In this document: piece by piece, positions 8,838-18,900 of the stretch
How positions within the stretch are numbered: the first letter of the stretch is position 1
Layout: every line of letters starts with the position of its first letter
Origin: Streptomyces spiroverticillatus
GTDB lineage: Bacteria > Actinomycetota > Actinomycetes > Streptomycetales > Streptomycetaceae
Reading direction: 5' to 3'
Length of the DNA: 64,000 bases
Assembly: GCA_014650415.1 (NCBI GenBank)
Contig: BMUX01000011.1
Coordinates: forward strand, 46,051 to 110,050
The notes under the pieces: model-generated
The model's database searches: none
Seen by the model: the letters and a program-made list of their open reading frames with translations, nothing else
What the model was told of the DNA's origin: nothing
Position numbers and translations under genes: made by a program

Positions 8838-9012
8838 GGCCCTCCCCCTTCCCCCGGTGCCCCGGGCGGGACGCCTAAGGCACCCGGCCCCCGCCTAAGG
8901 CCCCCCACCCCACCCAAGATCCGGCACACTCCCGATGCCGTGCACCCCCCTGGCGGGCGAAGGTTGAGTCATCGCAGAGAGCGATGAGAAACAGCCCACC
9001 AGGGAGCACCAG

Positions 9013-9198
9013 ATGTTCGAGTACGAATTCCAGGCCCGCCACACCGAGCTCGTCCGGGCCGCCGCCCACGACCGTCTCCTCCGCGCCGCCCGCCAGGCCC
9101 GCAAGGAGGCCCGCCGGGCCCAGAGCGTGGGCAAGAACGAGGAGGGAGCCCCCAGTGGGCTCAGAGCCCTCCGCGACCACTTCACCCACGCCGCCTGA
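9013..9198 (+). CDS. small basic helical protein
   Basis: A 61-aa ORF with a clear start (AGGGAGC before ATG 9013). The protein is predicted helical and rich in Arg and Ala (RLLRAARQARKEARRAQSVGK). It has no membrane segment. It sits 52 bp upstream of the large LuxR regulator on the same strand, and I recall similar short ORFs in front of such regulators in Streptomyces. Function is unknown. Confidence 0.55.
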   Translation: MFEYEFQARHTELVRAAAHDRLLRAARQARKEARRAQSVGKNEEGAPSGLRALRDHFTHAA

Positions 9199-9250
9199 AC
9201 GGGCGCCCGCAATGCGGACAGCGGGTGCCGGTGCCACGAAGGCCTGTGCG

Positions 9251-12200
9251 ATGCTCGGCGACGTGGAGACCAGGTCAGTCAGCCCCGTGTTCGTCGGCCG
9301 CACAGGCGAACTGAGCACCCTCATCGATGCGCTCGCCCGCGCCACCGCGGGCGAGCCGCAGGCGTTGCTGCTCGGCGGTGAGGCGGGAGTCGGCAAGACG
9401 CGGCTCGTGGAGGAGTTCCTCGACCGGGCCACGACGGCCGTCGTCGCCGTCGGAGCGTGTGTGGAGATCGGCGCCGAGGGGCTGCCGTTCGCCCCCTTCT
9501 CGGCGGCCCTGCGCACCCTGCACCGCCTCCTCCCCGACGTGCTGGCCGCCGCTGCCGCCGGGCACGAGGACGAACTCGCCCGACTGCTCCCGGAATTGAG
9601 CGACGCCCCGTACGCCCACCAGGGCGGCTACGGTCCCGGCCGGACCGGCAGCGAGGACGCCACCGCGCGGCTCTTCGAGCTGACCGTGCGCCTCCTGGAG
9701 CGCGTCGCCGCCGACCACACCGTCGTCCTCGTCCTGGAGGACCTCCACTGGGCCGACGCCTCCACCCGGAACCTCCTGTCGTACCTGTTCCGCACGCTGC
9801 GCAGCGGGCGGCTGCTGGTGCTGGGGACGTACCGCGCCGACGACATCCACCGGCGGCACCCGCTGCGGCCCCTGCTCGCCGAACTCGACCGGCTGCGCAC
9901 CGTACGCCGCATCGAACTGCCCCGGTTCACCCGCGAGGAAGTGCGGTTCCAGCTCACCGGAATCCTGGACTGCGTGCCCGAACCCGCCCTGCTGGACGAA
10001 GTGTTCGGCCGGTCGGACGGGAACGCCTTCTTCGTGGAGGAGCTGGCCGTCTCGATCGGCGGCGGCTGCCGGACCGGGCTCACCGACTCGCTCCGGGACC
10101 TGCTGCTCGTACGCGTCGAGGCACTGCCGGAGGACGCGCAGCGCGTCGTGCGGATCGTCGCCGAGGGCGGGTCGACCGTCGAGTACCCGCTGCTGCTGGC
10201 CGTCGCCCGGCTCGCCGAGGACGACCTGATCGAGGCGCTGCGGGCCGCCGTGGGCGCCAACCTGCTCCAGGCCGCGCCCGACGGGGAGGGGTACCGGTTC
10301 CGGCACTCGCTGGTGCGCGAGGCCGTCAGCGACGACCTGCTGCCCGGGGAGCGCTCACGCATCAACCGGCGGTACGCGGAGGTGCTGGAGGCCGATCCCT
10401 CGCTCGTCTGCCAGGAGGCCCGCGCCACCCGCCTCGCCAGCTACTGGTACGCCGCCCACGACGCCGCGAAGGCCCTGCCCGCCGTGCTCTCCGCCGCCGT
10501 CGAGGCCCGCAAGCGGTATGCGCGCTCCGAGCAACTCCAGCTCCTGGAGCGGGCTTTGGGGCTGTGGGACGACGCCCCCGAAGACGTGCGGGACGAACTG
10601 CGGCCCATCGACTACGCCGAGGTCTACCCGCCCTGCGGCTGCGACCCCGCCGCCGCCCCGCTGCGCTACCTCGACCTCATGGCCGAGGCCACCGTCGCCG
10701 CCCGCCTCGCCGGTGAGCGCGAGCGCGCCCTCAAGCTCGCCAAGCGCGCCCTGCGCATCCTGGAGGAGGAGGCGGGCACCGGCCCCGGCGGCGTGAACGA
10801 ATCCGACACCCTGCGTGCCGCCTGGTTCTGGGTGCAGCGCGGCAAGGCGATCACCGGGCTCTCGCGCGGCGACGGCTGGGAGGAACTGGCCACCGCGCAG
10901 GAACTGCTGCGCGGGCTGCCGCCGTCCGCCGTGCACGCCGACATCCTCACCATGGCCGCCAGCTGGGCCATGCTCCACGAGCCCGGCCCCGAGGCCATCG
11001 CCACCGCCGAACGCGCCGTCGAGTACGCCCGCATGGTCGGCGCCGAGGACACCGAACTCCGCTCCCGGCTCACCCTCGGCGGCCTGATGGTCGACTCCGG
11101 CGACATCGACAACGGCCTCGCCGAGATGACCGCCGTACGCGAACTCGCCCTCGCCCGGGGCATCGTCTCCGTCGTCAACCACGCCCACACCAACATCCCC
11201 TCCCACCTCGAAGGCATCGGCCGCTCCCAGGAGTCCGCCGATCTCTGCGCCGTGGGCCTGGCCTACGCCCAGGACCACAACCTCGTCGACGGCGAGCACT
11301 GGATCCTCGGCAACCAGGCCGAGTCCTACTTCTCCCTCGGCCGCTGGGACGACGCCTCGGCCAACTTCCTGCGCACCGAACTCGCCGCCTCGCCCAGCAT
11401 CCGCCCGCGCGGCACCGCCGCCCGCTGGCGGGCCGAGATCGCCCTGCACCGGGGCGAGATCGAGGAGGCCAAGGCGCAACTGGCCAAGTCCACAAGGTAC
11501 TTCGGGCCGCACGACCGGATGCCGCAGCACGAGATGCCCCGCCACCAGCTCGCCGTCGCCATCGCCGCCCGCGAAGGCCGCGTCCTGGACGCCCGCAGCC
11601 AGCTCTTCGAGGCCATCGGCGACGGCTTCCCCCTCGGCATCCACCGCTACGCCTGGCCGCTCCTCCAGGAGGCCGCCGCCATGGAGGCCGACACCCGCAC
11701 CCTCCCCGCGGCGGCCCCCGGCCGCGCCGACGCCCTCGCCCTGCTGCGCACCCACGCGCGCCGGCTCGCCACCGGAGCGCCCGTGTGGGAGGCGTACGAG
11801 AAGTGGGTGCGGGCCGAGCTGGCGCGCACGGAGGGGCGGGACACCCCCGAGGAGTGGGGCGCGGTCGTCACCGCCGTCGAACCGCTCGACCGGCCCTACG
11901 ACCTGGCCCGGGTCCGGCTGCGCCTGGCCGTGGCCCTCCTGGACGCCGGTGTCGGTGCGGCGGTGGAGCCCGGCGGCCGGGAGCAGGCCGGGGAGCTCCT
12001 GCTGCTCGCCGGGGAGACCGCCGAACGGCTGGGCGCCCGGCCGCTCGCCGAACAGGTCGCCGCCGTCGCCCGGCGGGCCCGTCTCACCCCTGCCCCCGCG
12101 CCGGACACCTCCGGGGGGCAGGACTTCCACCTCACCCCGCGCGAACGCGACGTCCTGCGGCTCGTCGCCGCCGGGCGCAGCAACCGGCAGATCGCCGAGG

Positions 12201-12334
12201 CCCTCTACATCTCGCCCAAGACCGCGAGCGTCCACGTCTCCAACATCCTGGCCAAGCTGGAGGTCACCGGCCGGGGCGAGGCGGCGGCGGTGGCGCACCG
12301 GCTCGGACTCTTCCAGGAGGACGCGGTGGCGTAG
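9251..12334 (+). CDS. large LuxR-family transcriptional regulator with AAA ATPase domain (LAL type)
   Basis: This is a protein of 1027 aa when started at ATG 9251, just before the conserved opening VGRTGELSTLIDAL. The P-loop GGEAGVGKTRL lies at about residues 42-52 and a Walker B-like VVLVLEDLHWADAST at about 160. A long helical, TPR-like middle follows. The C-terminal LuxR helix-turn-helix is LTPRERDVLRLVAAGRSNRQIAEALYISPKTASVHVSNIL at about 961-1010. This is the LAL/MalT-like architecture of ATP-dependent activators. The target genes are unknown. It is convergent with the sugar dehydrogenase gene, with only 21 bp between stops. Confidence 0.93.
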   Translation: MLGDVETRSVSPVFVGRTGELSTLIDALARATAGEPQALLLGGEAGVGKTRLVEEFLDRATTAVVAVGACVEIGAEGLPFAPFSAALRTLHRLLPDVLAAAAAGHEDELARLLPELSDAPYAHQGGYGPGRTGSEDATARLFELTVRLLERVAADHTVVLVLEDLHWADASTRNLLSYLFRTLRSGRLLVLGTYRADDIHRRHPLRPLLAELDRLRTVRRIELPRFTREEVRFQLTGILDCVPEPALLDEVFGRSDGNAFFVEELAVSIGGGCRTGLTDSLRDLLLVRVEALPEDAQRVVRIVAEGGSTVEYPLLLAVARLAEDDLIEALRAAVGANLLQAAPDGEGYRFRHSLVREAVSDDLLPGERSRINRRYAEVLEADPSLVCQEARATRLASYWYAAHDAAKALPAVLSAAVEARKRYARSEQLQLLERALGLWDDAPEDVRDELRPIDYAEVYPPCGCDPAAAPLRYLDLMAEATVAARLAGERERALKLAKRALRILEEEAGTGPGGVNESDTLRAAWFWVQRGKAITGLSRGDGWEELATAQELLRGLPPSAVHADILTMAASWAMLHEPGPEAIATAERAVEYARMVGAEDTELRSRLTLGGLMVDSGDIDNGLAEMTAVRELALARGIVSVVNHAHTNIPSHLEGIGRSQESADLCAVGLAYAQDHNLVDGEHWILGNQAESYFSLGRWDDASANFLRTELAASPSIRPRGTAARWRAEIALHRGEIEEAKAQLAKSTRYFGPHDRMPQHEMPRHQLAVAIAAREGRVLDARSQLFEAIGDGFPLGIHRYAWPLLQEAAAMEADTRTLPAAAPGRADALALLRTHARRLATGAPVWEAYEKWVRAELARTEGRDTPEEWGAVVTAVEPLDRPYDLARVRLRLAVALLDAGVGAAVEPGGREQAGELLLLAGETAERLGARPLAEQVAAVARRARLTPAPAPDTSGGQDFHLTPRERDVLRLVAAGRSNRQIAEALYISPKTASVHVSNILAKLEVTGRGEAAAVAHRLGLFQEDAVA

Positions 12335-12355
12335 CGCGGCGGGCGGGGTCACGGC

Positions 12356-13504
12356 CTATTTCACCGTCACCTTCAGGATGCGGTCGTCGCCGGGCTCCGG
12401 GGCGCCCCGGGAGTCCGTCTCGCTCGTGACCAGCAGCAACTGGTCGCCGCCCGTGGCCAGTACGGTCCGCAGCCGGCCGTACTTCTCGGTGAAGAACGCC
12501 TCGGGGGCCGCCACCGGCTTCGTGCCGTTCAACGGGATGCGCCACAGGCGTTCGCCGCGCAGGCCCGCCATCCACACCGAGCCCTCCGCGACGGCGATGC
12601 CGCTGGGGGAGGCCTCGGAGGTCTTCCACTGGGCGACCGGGGCGACGAAGCCCTCCTTCTGCTCCTGGCCCTCGACCTCGGGCCAGCCGTAGTTCTTGCC
12701 CGGCTCGATCAGATTCAGCTCGTCCCAGGTGTTCTGGCCGAACTCCGATGCCCACAGGCGGCCCTCCTTGTCCCAGGCCAGGCCCTGGACGTTGCGGTGG
12801 CCGAGGGAGTAGACGACCGAGTCGGCCTCCGGGTTGCCGTGGACCGGTTTGCCGTCCTTCGTCATACGCAGGATCTTGCCGCCGAGGGACTTCGGGTCCT
12901 GGGCGAGGCTGGTGTCGCCGGTCTCGCCCGTGCCCGCGTAGAGCATCTTGTCGGGGCCGAACGCGATGCGGCCGCCGTTGTGGTTGGAGCCCTTGGGGAT
13001 GCCCTTGAACACCGTGTCCGGCGCGCCCAGTTGCTGGCCCGCCGGGCGCTTCTCGTCGTACAGCATGCGGGCGATGCGGTTGTCGGATGCGGTGGTGAAG
13101 TAGGCGTAGACCTGGTGGTCCGAGGCGTACGAAGGGGAGAGGGCGAGGCCCAGCAGGCCGCCCTCGCCGCCGGGGGCGGTGCCCACCACCTGGCCGACCG
13201 GGGTGAGCTTGCCGGTCTCGACGTCGACGCGGGTGATCGTGCCCTCGTCGCGGGAGGAGACCAGGAGGTCGCCCTCGGGGAGGGCGACGAGGCCCCAGGG
13301 GGACTTGAGACCCCGCGCCACCGTGCCGGTCACGGCGGCCTCCCCTTTGGCGGGGGCGCCCTGGGGGGTGGGGGTGGCCGTCCGGCCGGGAGGGGCGGCG
13401 GAACTCCCGGAGGGGGAAGGGGATTTGGGGGGTGTGCCGGAGCAGGCGGTGGCGAGGAGGAGGCAGGTGGCGGTGAGCAGGGTGGTGGCTGCGGGGTGGC
13501 GCAC
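12356..13504 (-). CDS. secreted lipoprotein PQQ-dependent sugar dehydrogenase (glucose/sorbosone type)
   Basis: This is a protein of 382 aa from a GTG at 13504 with a GGAGGGA site 9-10 bases upstream. A lipoprotein signal ends at LLLATACSG. The six-bladed propeller of the soluble GdhB/sorbosone dehydrogenase family is recognisable from GLKSPWGLVALPEGDLLVSSRDEGTI, GEGGLLGLALSPSYASDHQVYAYFT, NHNGGRIAFGPDKMLYAGTGE, YSLGHRNVQGLAWD and ASEFGQNTWDELNLI. Members oxidise aldoses or sorbosone with PQQ outside the cell. No PQQ biosynthesis genes lie nearby, so the cofactor must come from elsewhere or the enzyme may act as a binding protein. Confidence 0.88.
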   Translation of the reverse strand: MRHPAATTLLTATCLLLATACSGTPPKSPSPSGSSAAPPGRTATPTPQGAPAKGEAAVTGTVARGLKSPWGLVALPEGDLLVSSRDEGTITRVDVETGKLTPVGQVVGTAPGGEGGLLGLALSPSYASDHQVYAYFTTASDNRIARMLYDEKRPAGQQLGAPDTVFKGIPKGSNHNGGRIAFGPDKMLYAGTGETGDTSLAQDPKSLGGKILRMTKDGKPVHGNPEADSVVYSLGHRNVQGLAWDKEGRLWASEFGQNTWDELNLIEPGKNYGWPEVEGQEQKEGFVAPVAQWKTSEASPSGIAVAEGSVWMAGLRGERLWRIPLNGTKPVAAPEAFFTEKYGRLRTVLATGGDQLLLVTSETDSRGAPEPGDDRILKVTVK

Positions 13505-13615
13505 GGTTGGGGGTCCCTCCGTCGGTGAGGCCTGGCACTTGTTCATACACCGGCCGACTGCTCAGGGTTCCCACGTGAGGGAGAAGAGGGTTCCGTGCGG
13601 CCCCTCGAGCGGCGC

Positions 13616-14638
13616 TCAGTCCCACGACCCCCGTGCCCCAGGCAGCGAGGAGATCTCTGCCAGGTCCGACGGGGAGAGGACGAGGGATGCCGCCCCCGCG
13701 TTCTCCCTCGCCCAGTGGGGGCTCTTCGTGCCCGGGATCGGGATCACATGGCGGCCCTGCGAGAGGGTCCAGGCCAGGGCTACCTGGGCCGGGGTCACGG
13801 CCGGGCCGTGGCGTTCGGCCACGCGGCGCAGGCCGGCCACCACCGGTTGGTTGGCGGCCATCATTTCCGCGGTGAAGCGGGGGTGCCGGGCCCGCATGTC
13901 GTCCGGTTCGAAGCCCGAGCCGGGGGTGAGCGTGCCGGTGAGGAAACCGTTGCCCAGGGGCATGGCTGCCAGAAGGCCCACGCCGCGGGCCTCGCACCAG
14001 GGGAGGAGGGTGCGGAGGGCTTCGGGGGACCAGACGGAGAGTTCCGCCTCGACGGCCGCGACGGGGAACACCTGTTGCACCCGCTCCAGTTGGCGGATCG
14101 TTCCGTCGTGCAGGTCTCCCGCTGAAGGGCGGCCCACGCCCGTGCCTGTGCGGCGCGATGCCCGTGCGCCCAGCGCGCACAGCCCGAGGGCGCGCACCTT
14201 TCCCGCTCGTACCAGATCCGCCATCGCGCCCCAGGTCTCCTCGACGGGTATCTCCGGGTCCGCGCGGTGGAGTTGGTAGAGGTCGATGACGTCGGTCTGG
14301 AGGCGGCGGAGAGAGGCGTCGCAGGCGCGGCGGATGTAGGAGGGGCGGCCGTTGGCGACGATGTGCTGGTCGCCGACGAGCAGGCCCGCCTTGGTGGAGA
14401 CGAAGGCCTCCGAGCGGCGTTCCCTGAGGACGCGGCCCAGGAGGAGTTCGTTGGTGAAGGGGCCGTACATGTCGGCCGTGTCCAGGAGGTTCGCCCCCAG
14501 ATCGAGCGCCGTGTGCAGCGCCCGCACCGACTCCTCGCCGCGCCGGCGCGAACTCGTGTAGGCCCAGCTCATCGGCATGCAGCCGAGCCCGACTGCCCCC
14601 GTTTCGAGCGCTGTCGCCCCGATTGTCCTGCGCTCCAC
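13616..14638 (-). CDS. aldo/keto reductase
   Basis: This 340-aa protein has a GTG start at 14638 and a GGAGGGG site. It is a TIM-barrel NADPH-dependent reductase of the AKR family (YajO/Tas-like branch). The catalytic tetrad residues are visible: Asp and Tyr in LLDTADMYGPF, Lys in FVSTKAG and His in YQLHRAD. The C-terminal cofactor segment VIPIPGTKSPHWARENAGAASLVLS is present. It is divergent from the 2-hydroxyacid dehydrogenase gene, with about 77 bp between starts. The carbonyl substrate is unknown. Confidence 0.9.
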   Translation of the reverse strand: MERRTIGATALETGAVGLGCMPMSWAYTSSRRRGEESVRALHTALDLGANLLDTADMYGPFTNELLLGRVLRERRSEAFVSTKAGLLVGDQHIVANGRPSYIRRACDASLRRLQTDVIDLYQLHRADPEIPVEETWGAMADLVRAGKVRALGLCALGARASRRTGTGVGRPSAGDLHDGTIRQLERVQQVFPVAAVEAELSVWSPEALRTLLPWCEARGVGLLAAMPLGNGFLTGTLTPGSGFEPDDMRARHPRFTAEMMAANQPVVAGLRRVAERHGPAVTPAQVALAWTLSQGRHVIPIPGTKSPHWARENAGAASLVLSPSDLAEISSLPGARGSWD

Positions 14639-14715
14639 CGTGCCGTACCCCTCCGTCTTGCCGCGCCCCCAAACTAACCGTTGCAGGTCAGGCGAGTTCG
14701 CATAGCCTCCTGAGC

Positions 14716-15681
14716 ATGAATGCGTACGACATCCAGCAACGCCCCGCAGACGTCTGGCTCCCGATGGACCCGGCCGGGATCGACGGGCTTCCCGACGCCG
14801 CCGAGCACGGCCTCGTCTACCGTGTCTGGGACGGGGAGGAGGAGTTCCCCGCCGATCCCGCCGACTGCGTTTTCTACGTGGTGCCGTACATGAAGGGGGC
14901 CGAGGTCGCCCTGCGGCCCGTTCCGGAGATGACCTCGCTGCGGGTCGTGCAGACCCTCACCGCCGGTGTCGACGACGTCCGGGCGTCGGTGCCGCAGGGG
15001 GTGCGGCTGTGCAATGCGCGGGGGGTGCACGAGGCGAGTACGGCCGAGTTGGCGCTCGCGCTCGTCCTGGCGTCGTTGCGGGGGATCCCCGGATTCGTGG
15101 AGGGGCAGCAGAGGGAGGAGTGGCGGTCGGGGTTCTATCCGGCGCTCGCGGACAAGTCCGTGGTCATCGTCGGGTACGGGTCCATCGGCGCCGCCATCGA
15201 GGACCGGCTCACCCCTTTCGAATGCGCGCGGGTGGCGCGCGTCGCGCGCTCCGCACGCACCACGGAGCGCGGCGACGTGCACGCGTTCACCGAACTGCCC
15301 CGGCTGCTGGCCGAGGCGGACGTGGTGATTCTGTCCATGCCGCTCACCGATGACACTGCCGGAATGGTCGACTCCGAGTTCCTGGGGCGGATGAAGGACG
15401 GGGCGCTGCTGGTGAATGTCGCGCGGGGGCCCGTCGTCGACACCAAGGCCCTGCTCGCCGAAGTCGCAGCGGGGCGGCTGCACGCCGCGCTCGACGTCAC
15501 GGACCCGGAGCCGCTGCCCGCCGGGCATCCGCTCTGGCACGCCCCGAACACCTTGATCAGCCCGCACGTCGGCGGCAGTTCGTCCGCCTTCCTGCCCCGC
15601 GCCAAGCGGCTGATCGCCCGCCAGCTGAACCGGTTCGCCGCCGGGGAGGCGCTCGACAACGTGGTCGCGGGCCCGCGCTGA
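14716..15681 (+). CDS. D-isomer-specific 2-hydroxyacid dehydrogenase
   Basis: This is a protein of 321 aa from ATG 14716. The Rossmann fingerprint VVIVGYGSIGAAIEDRL and the catalytic Arg (VNVARGPVVDTKALL), Glu (DVTDPEPLPAGHPLW) and His (ISPHVGGSSSAFLPRA) motifs are all present, so the enzyme should be active. It belongs to the glyoxylate/hydroxypyruvate or phosphoglycerate dehydrogenase-like group that reduces 2-keto acids with NAD(P)H. It is distinct from the true SerA at 22991, which has the extra regulatory domains. Confidence 0.9.
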   Translation: MNAYDIQQRPADVWLPMDPAGIDGLPDAAEHGLVYRVWDGEEEFPADPADCVFYVVPYMKGAEVALRPVPEMTSLRVVQTLTAGVDDVRASVPQGVRLCNARGVHEASTAELALALVLASLRGIPGFVEGQQREEWRSGFYPALADKSVVIVGYGSIGAAIEDRLTPFECARVARVARSARTTERGDVHAFTELPRLLAEADVVILSMPLTDDTAGMVDSEFLGRMKDGALLVNVARGPVVDTKALLAEVAAGRLHAALDVTDPEPLPAGHPLWHAPNTLISPHVGGSSSAFLPRAKRLIARQLNRFAAGEALDNVVAGPR

Positions 15682-15769
15682 CCCCACGTACCGACTGCCC
15701 GAAAAGTCCGCCCGCGGACACGCTCCGGAGCCGTGCGAACGCAACCAGTTCCCGTAATCCCGCTGGTAG

Positions 15770-15782
15770 TTACGGAGAGTAG
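15770..15782 (+). promoter_or_regulatory. candidate BldD-like box upstream of the GGDEF gene
   Basis: The sequence TTACGGAGAGTAG matches the BldD consensus as I remember it (TNACNC(A/T)GNGTNA) at seven of nine defined positions. It lies 129 bp before the chosen start of a c-di-GMP gene, and BldD is the known c-di-GMP-responsive repressor of such genes in Streptomyces. Prediction only. Confidence 0.25.
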
Positions 15783-15910
15783 AGCAACTATGTCCCTGAG
15801 TGACGGGACTGGTGTATCGTCCCGACCTAGGGGCTGCGCCATGCACCACACCCACGGCGCTGGGGAGCACGACGAACACTGCAAGGGGGGCGACGGGCGA
15901 TGCACTGCCA

Positions 15911-18900
15911 ATGGAGAGACGATCCGACGCGGCGAAGTCGGCGAAGCCGCAGGCAGCGGCCCGGCCGTCCCCGGATCCTTCGCCACCCGAAACCCCCGCA
16001 CGGGGAGGTCCGGTGAGTGCCCCGGGGGCCGTCCTGGCCCAGCGTCCGACCACCGGTCGCAGCGGGTCGGGGCTGCTGCCCCAGCTCCTGCTCGCGCTCG
16101 TCTGCGGAGGATACGCCGCGGGCTCGGCCCTCGGCTGGGGATCGGCGGAAGTCGCGCTGATCATGGGCGACTTCGGTCTCGCCGTCGCCGCGTTCATCGC
16201 CGCCGTCTCCTGTTACTTCTACGCGCGGACCAGGGAGAGCCGCTTCAGGCCCGCCTGGCTGCTGTTCTCCGCCTCCTCCCTGATGGCGGCGGGCGGGAAC
16301 GCGGTCTGGGGCTGGTACGAAGTGGTGCTGCGGCGCCAGGTACCGGCCCCTTCGCTTGCCGACTTCTTCTTCCTCTGCTTCGGGCCGCCCGCCATCATCG
16401 GCCTGCTGGTCCTCGCCAAACGGCCCGTCACCAGGGCCGGTTGGGTCTGCCTCGCCCTCGACGCCTGGCTGATCGCGGGCTCGCTGCTCACCCTCTCCTG
16501 GAGCCTGGCCCTCGCCCACACCGCCGAACTCAAGGGGGCGAACACGGCGCACGCCGCGCTCTCGCTCGCCTACCCGCTCCTGGACATCGCGCTCGTCAGC
16601 ATGGTCCTGGCCCTGCACTTCCGCCGCTCCTCGGCGAACCGGGCCGCCATCAACACCGCCATCGCGGCCCTCGCCATGACCGTCCTGTGCGACGCGCTGT
16701 TCACCTCGCCGCTGCTGCGGGACAACTACCACTCCGGGCAGATCCTCGACGCCGGGTGGTTCGCCGGCTCGCTTCTCCTCGCGTACGCGCCCTGGGGGGT
16801 GAGCCGGGCCTCGCATCGGCCTCCGTACGGACAGCCGCAGGGGGCCCCGCCCCAGCCGGGGCGTGCCGTCCGGGCGGGCTCCAGCCGGCCGATCGCCGGA
16901 TCGCTGGCCGCCCTCACCCCGTACCTCGCGGCCGCCGTCTGCGTGCTCGGCATCCTCTACAACGTCATGGACGGCCACAAGCTCGACCGCGTCGTCCTCT
17001 TCACCGGGTGCACGGTCGTGCTCGCCCTGGTCGTGCGCCAGGGCATCATGCTCGTCGACAACATCTCCCTCACCCAGGAACTGGCCCAGAAGGAGAACCA
17101 CTTCAGGTCCCTGGTGCAGGGCTCCAGCGACGTCATCATGATCGCCGCGCCGACCGGGATACTGCGGTACGTCAGCCCCGCCGCCTCCGGTGTCTACGGA
17201 CGCGAGGCGGAGGAACTGGTCGGTTCCGAGCTGGCCTCGATCATCCATCCCGCCGACCTCGGATCGGTCGTCCACGAGGTGCGGCGCTTCCTCGCCGCCT
17301 CCCCGCTGGAGGAGCCGACCACCCGTATCGAATGCCGTTTCAAGTCCGGGACGGGGGACTGGCTCAACGTCGAGTCCACCGTCAACCGGCACCAGGGCGG
17401 CCTCATCTTCAACAGCCGCGACGTCACCGAACGGGTGCGCCTGCAGGCCCAGTTGCAGCACAACGCCGAACACGACCCACTCACCGACCTGCCCAACCGG
17501 GCCCTGTTCACCAAGCGGGTGCGCCAGGCGCTCGCCGGGCGCCGGGCCACCGACCTCGGCACCGCCGTCCTCTTCATCGACCTGGACGGCTTCAAGGCGG
17601 TGAACGACCGATTGGGTCATCAAGCCGGCGACGAGCTGCTCATCCAGGCCGCCCGCCGCCTCCAGGACTCGGTCAGGATGGGCGACACCGCCGCCCGCCT
17701 CGGCGGCGACGAGTTCGCCGCCCTCATCCTCGGCGACGGCACCCGCGACCAGGCCGCCCGCGAGTACCAGGTCCACGAGATCGCCGACCGGCTCCGCCTC
17801 ACCCTCTCGCAGCCGTACAAAGTGGACGGCAACGATGTCCGCGTCGCCGCCTCCATCGGCGTCGCCTTCGCCGAACCCGGCATCACCCCCACCGACCTCA
17901 TGCGCAACGCCGACCTCGCCATGTACCGCGCCAAGGCCGCGGGCAAGGACCGCGTCGAGCTGTACGCCCCGCAGATGCAGGCCGAAGTCGTACGGCGTAC
18001 GGAACTGGCCACCCGGCTGCGCACCGCCCTGCACGACGGCGAGTTCGCCCTGCTGCACCAGCCCGTCGTGAACCTCGCCACCGGACGGGTCGCCGCCGTC
18101 GCCGCCCAGGCCCGCTGGCGCTCCGCACAGGGCATCCTCTTCACCCCCGCCGAGTTCCTGCGGGTCGCCGACGACAGCGACCGCACCGCCGAACTGGGCC
18201 GCTGGCTCCTGGAGGAGGCCGTCGAGCAGGCCGCCGAGCGCGGCAGGGCCGGGCACTGCGTCCCCGTCACCGTCCGCCTCACCGCCCGCCGCCTCCTCGA
18301 CCGGTCCATGCCGCTCGGCTCCGTGGAGGCCCTGCTCACCCGGCACGGGCTGCCGTCCGGGGCGCTCGTCATCGAGATCACCGACAGCGACCCACGGGTC
18401 TCCTACGACGACCTGGAGCACCGTCTGTCCGCCCTGCGCCGCCTCGGCGTACGGATCGCCCTCGACGGCTTCGGCAGCGGCTACGCGGCGATCAACGCAC
18501 TGCGCCGGCTCCCCATCGACGTACTCAAACTGGACCGGGGGCTCATCGAGGGCGTCGTCGAGTCCCCCCGGCTGCACAAGATCACCAGCGGGCTGCTCAG
18601 GATCGCCACCGACCTCGGCATGGAGTCCGTGGCCGACGGCGTCGACCTCCCCGAGCAGGTGCAGGCGCTGCGCGCCATGGGCTGCACGCACGGGCTCGGG
18701 ATGGCCTTCTCCGGGCCGCTGGACGAGTACCGGCTGCGCCGCGCACTCGTGCGCGGGGACTTCCCCGTACCCGGCGGAGAAGGCAGCGCACTGCCCGTGC
18801 TGGCCGGGGGACCGGTGGGCGGATCACTTCCCGTACGGCATACGAACGCACCCGGAATCGACTCGTTCACACATCCGCCATTGCGCTCAAATACTGAGAC

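Noticed and set aside
9212..9250. Longer N-terminus for the LuxR regulator (ATG 9212 or earlier)
   Set aside because: The extra residues are low complexity and the conserved VGRTGEL opening starts close to ATG 9251.
12264..14672. Very long open frame (802 codons) on the minus strand across the sugar-dehydrogenase and aldo/keto reductase genes
   Set aside because: It is a shadow of the two real minus-strand genes in another frame; its protein is a Pro/Arg/Gly low-complexity sequence with no family motif.
15731..15799. Small leader ORF before the GGDEF gene
   Set aside because: Frames there are open but have no ribosome-binding site or bias; the region is better read as promoter.
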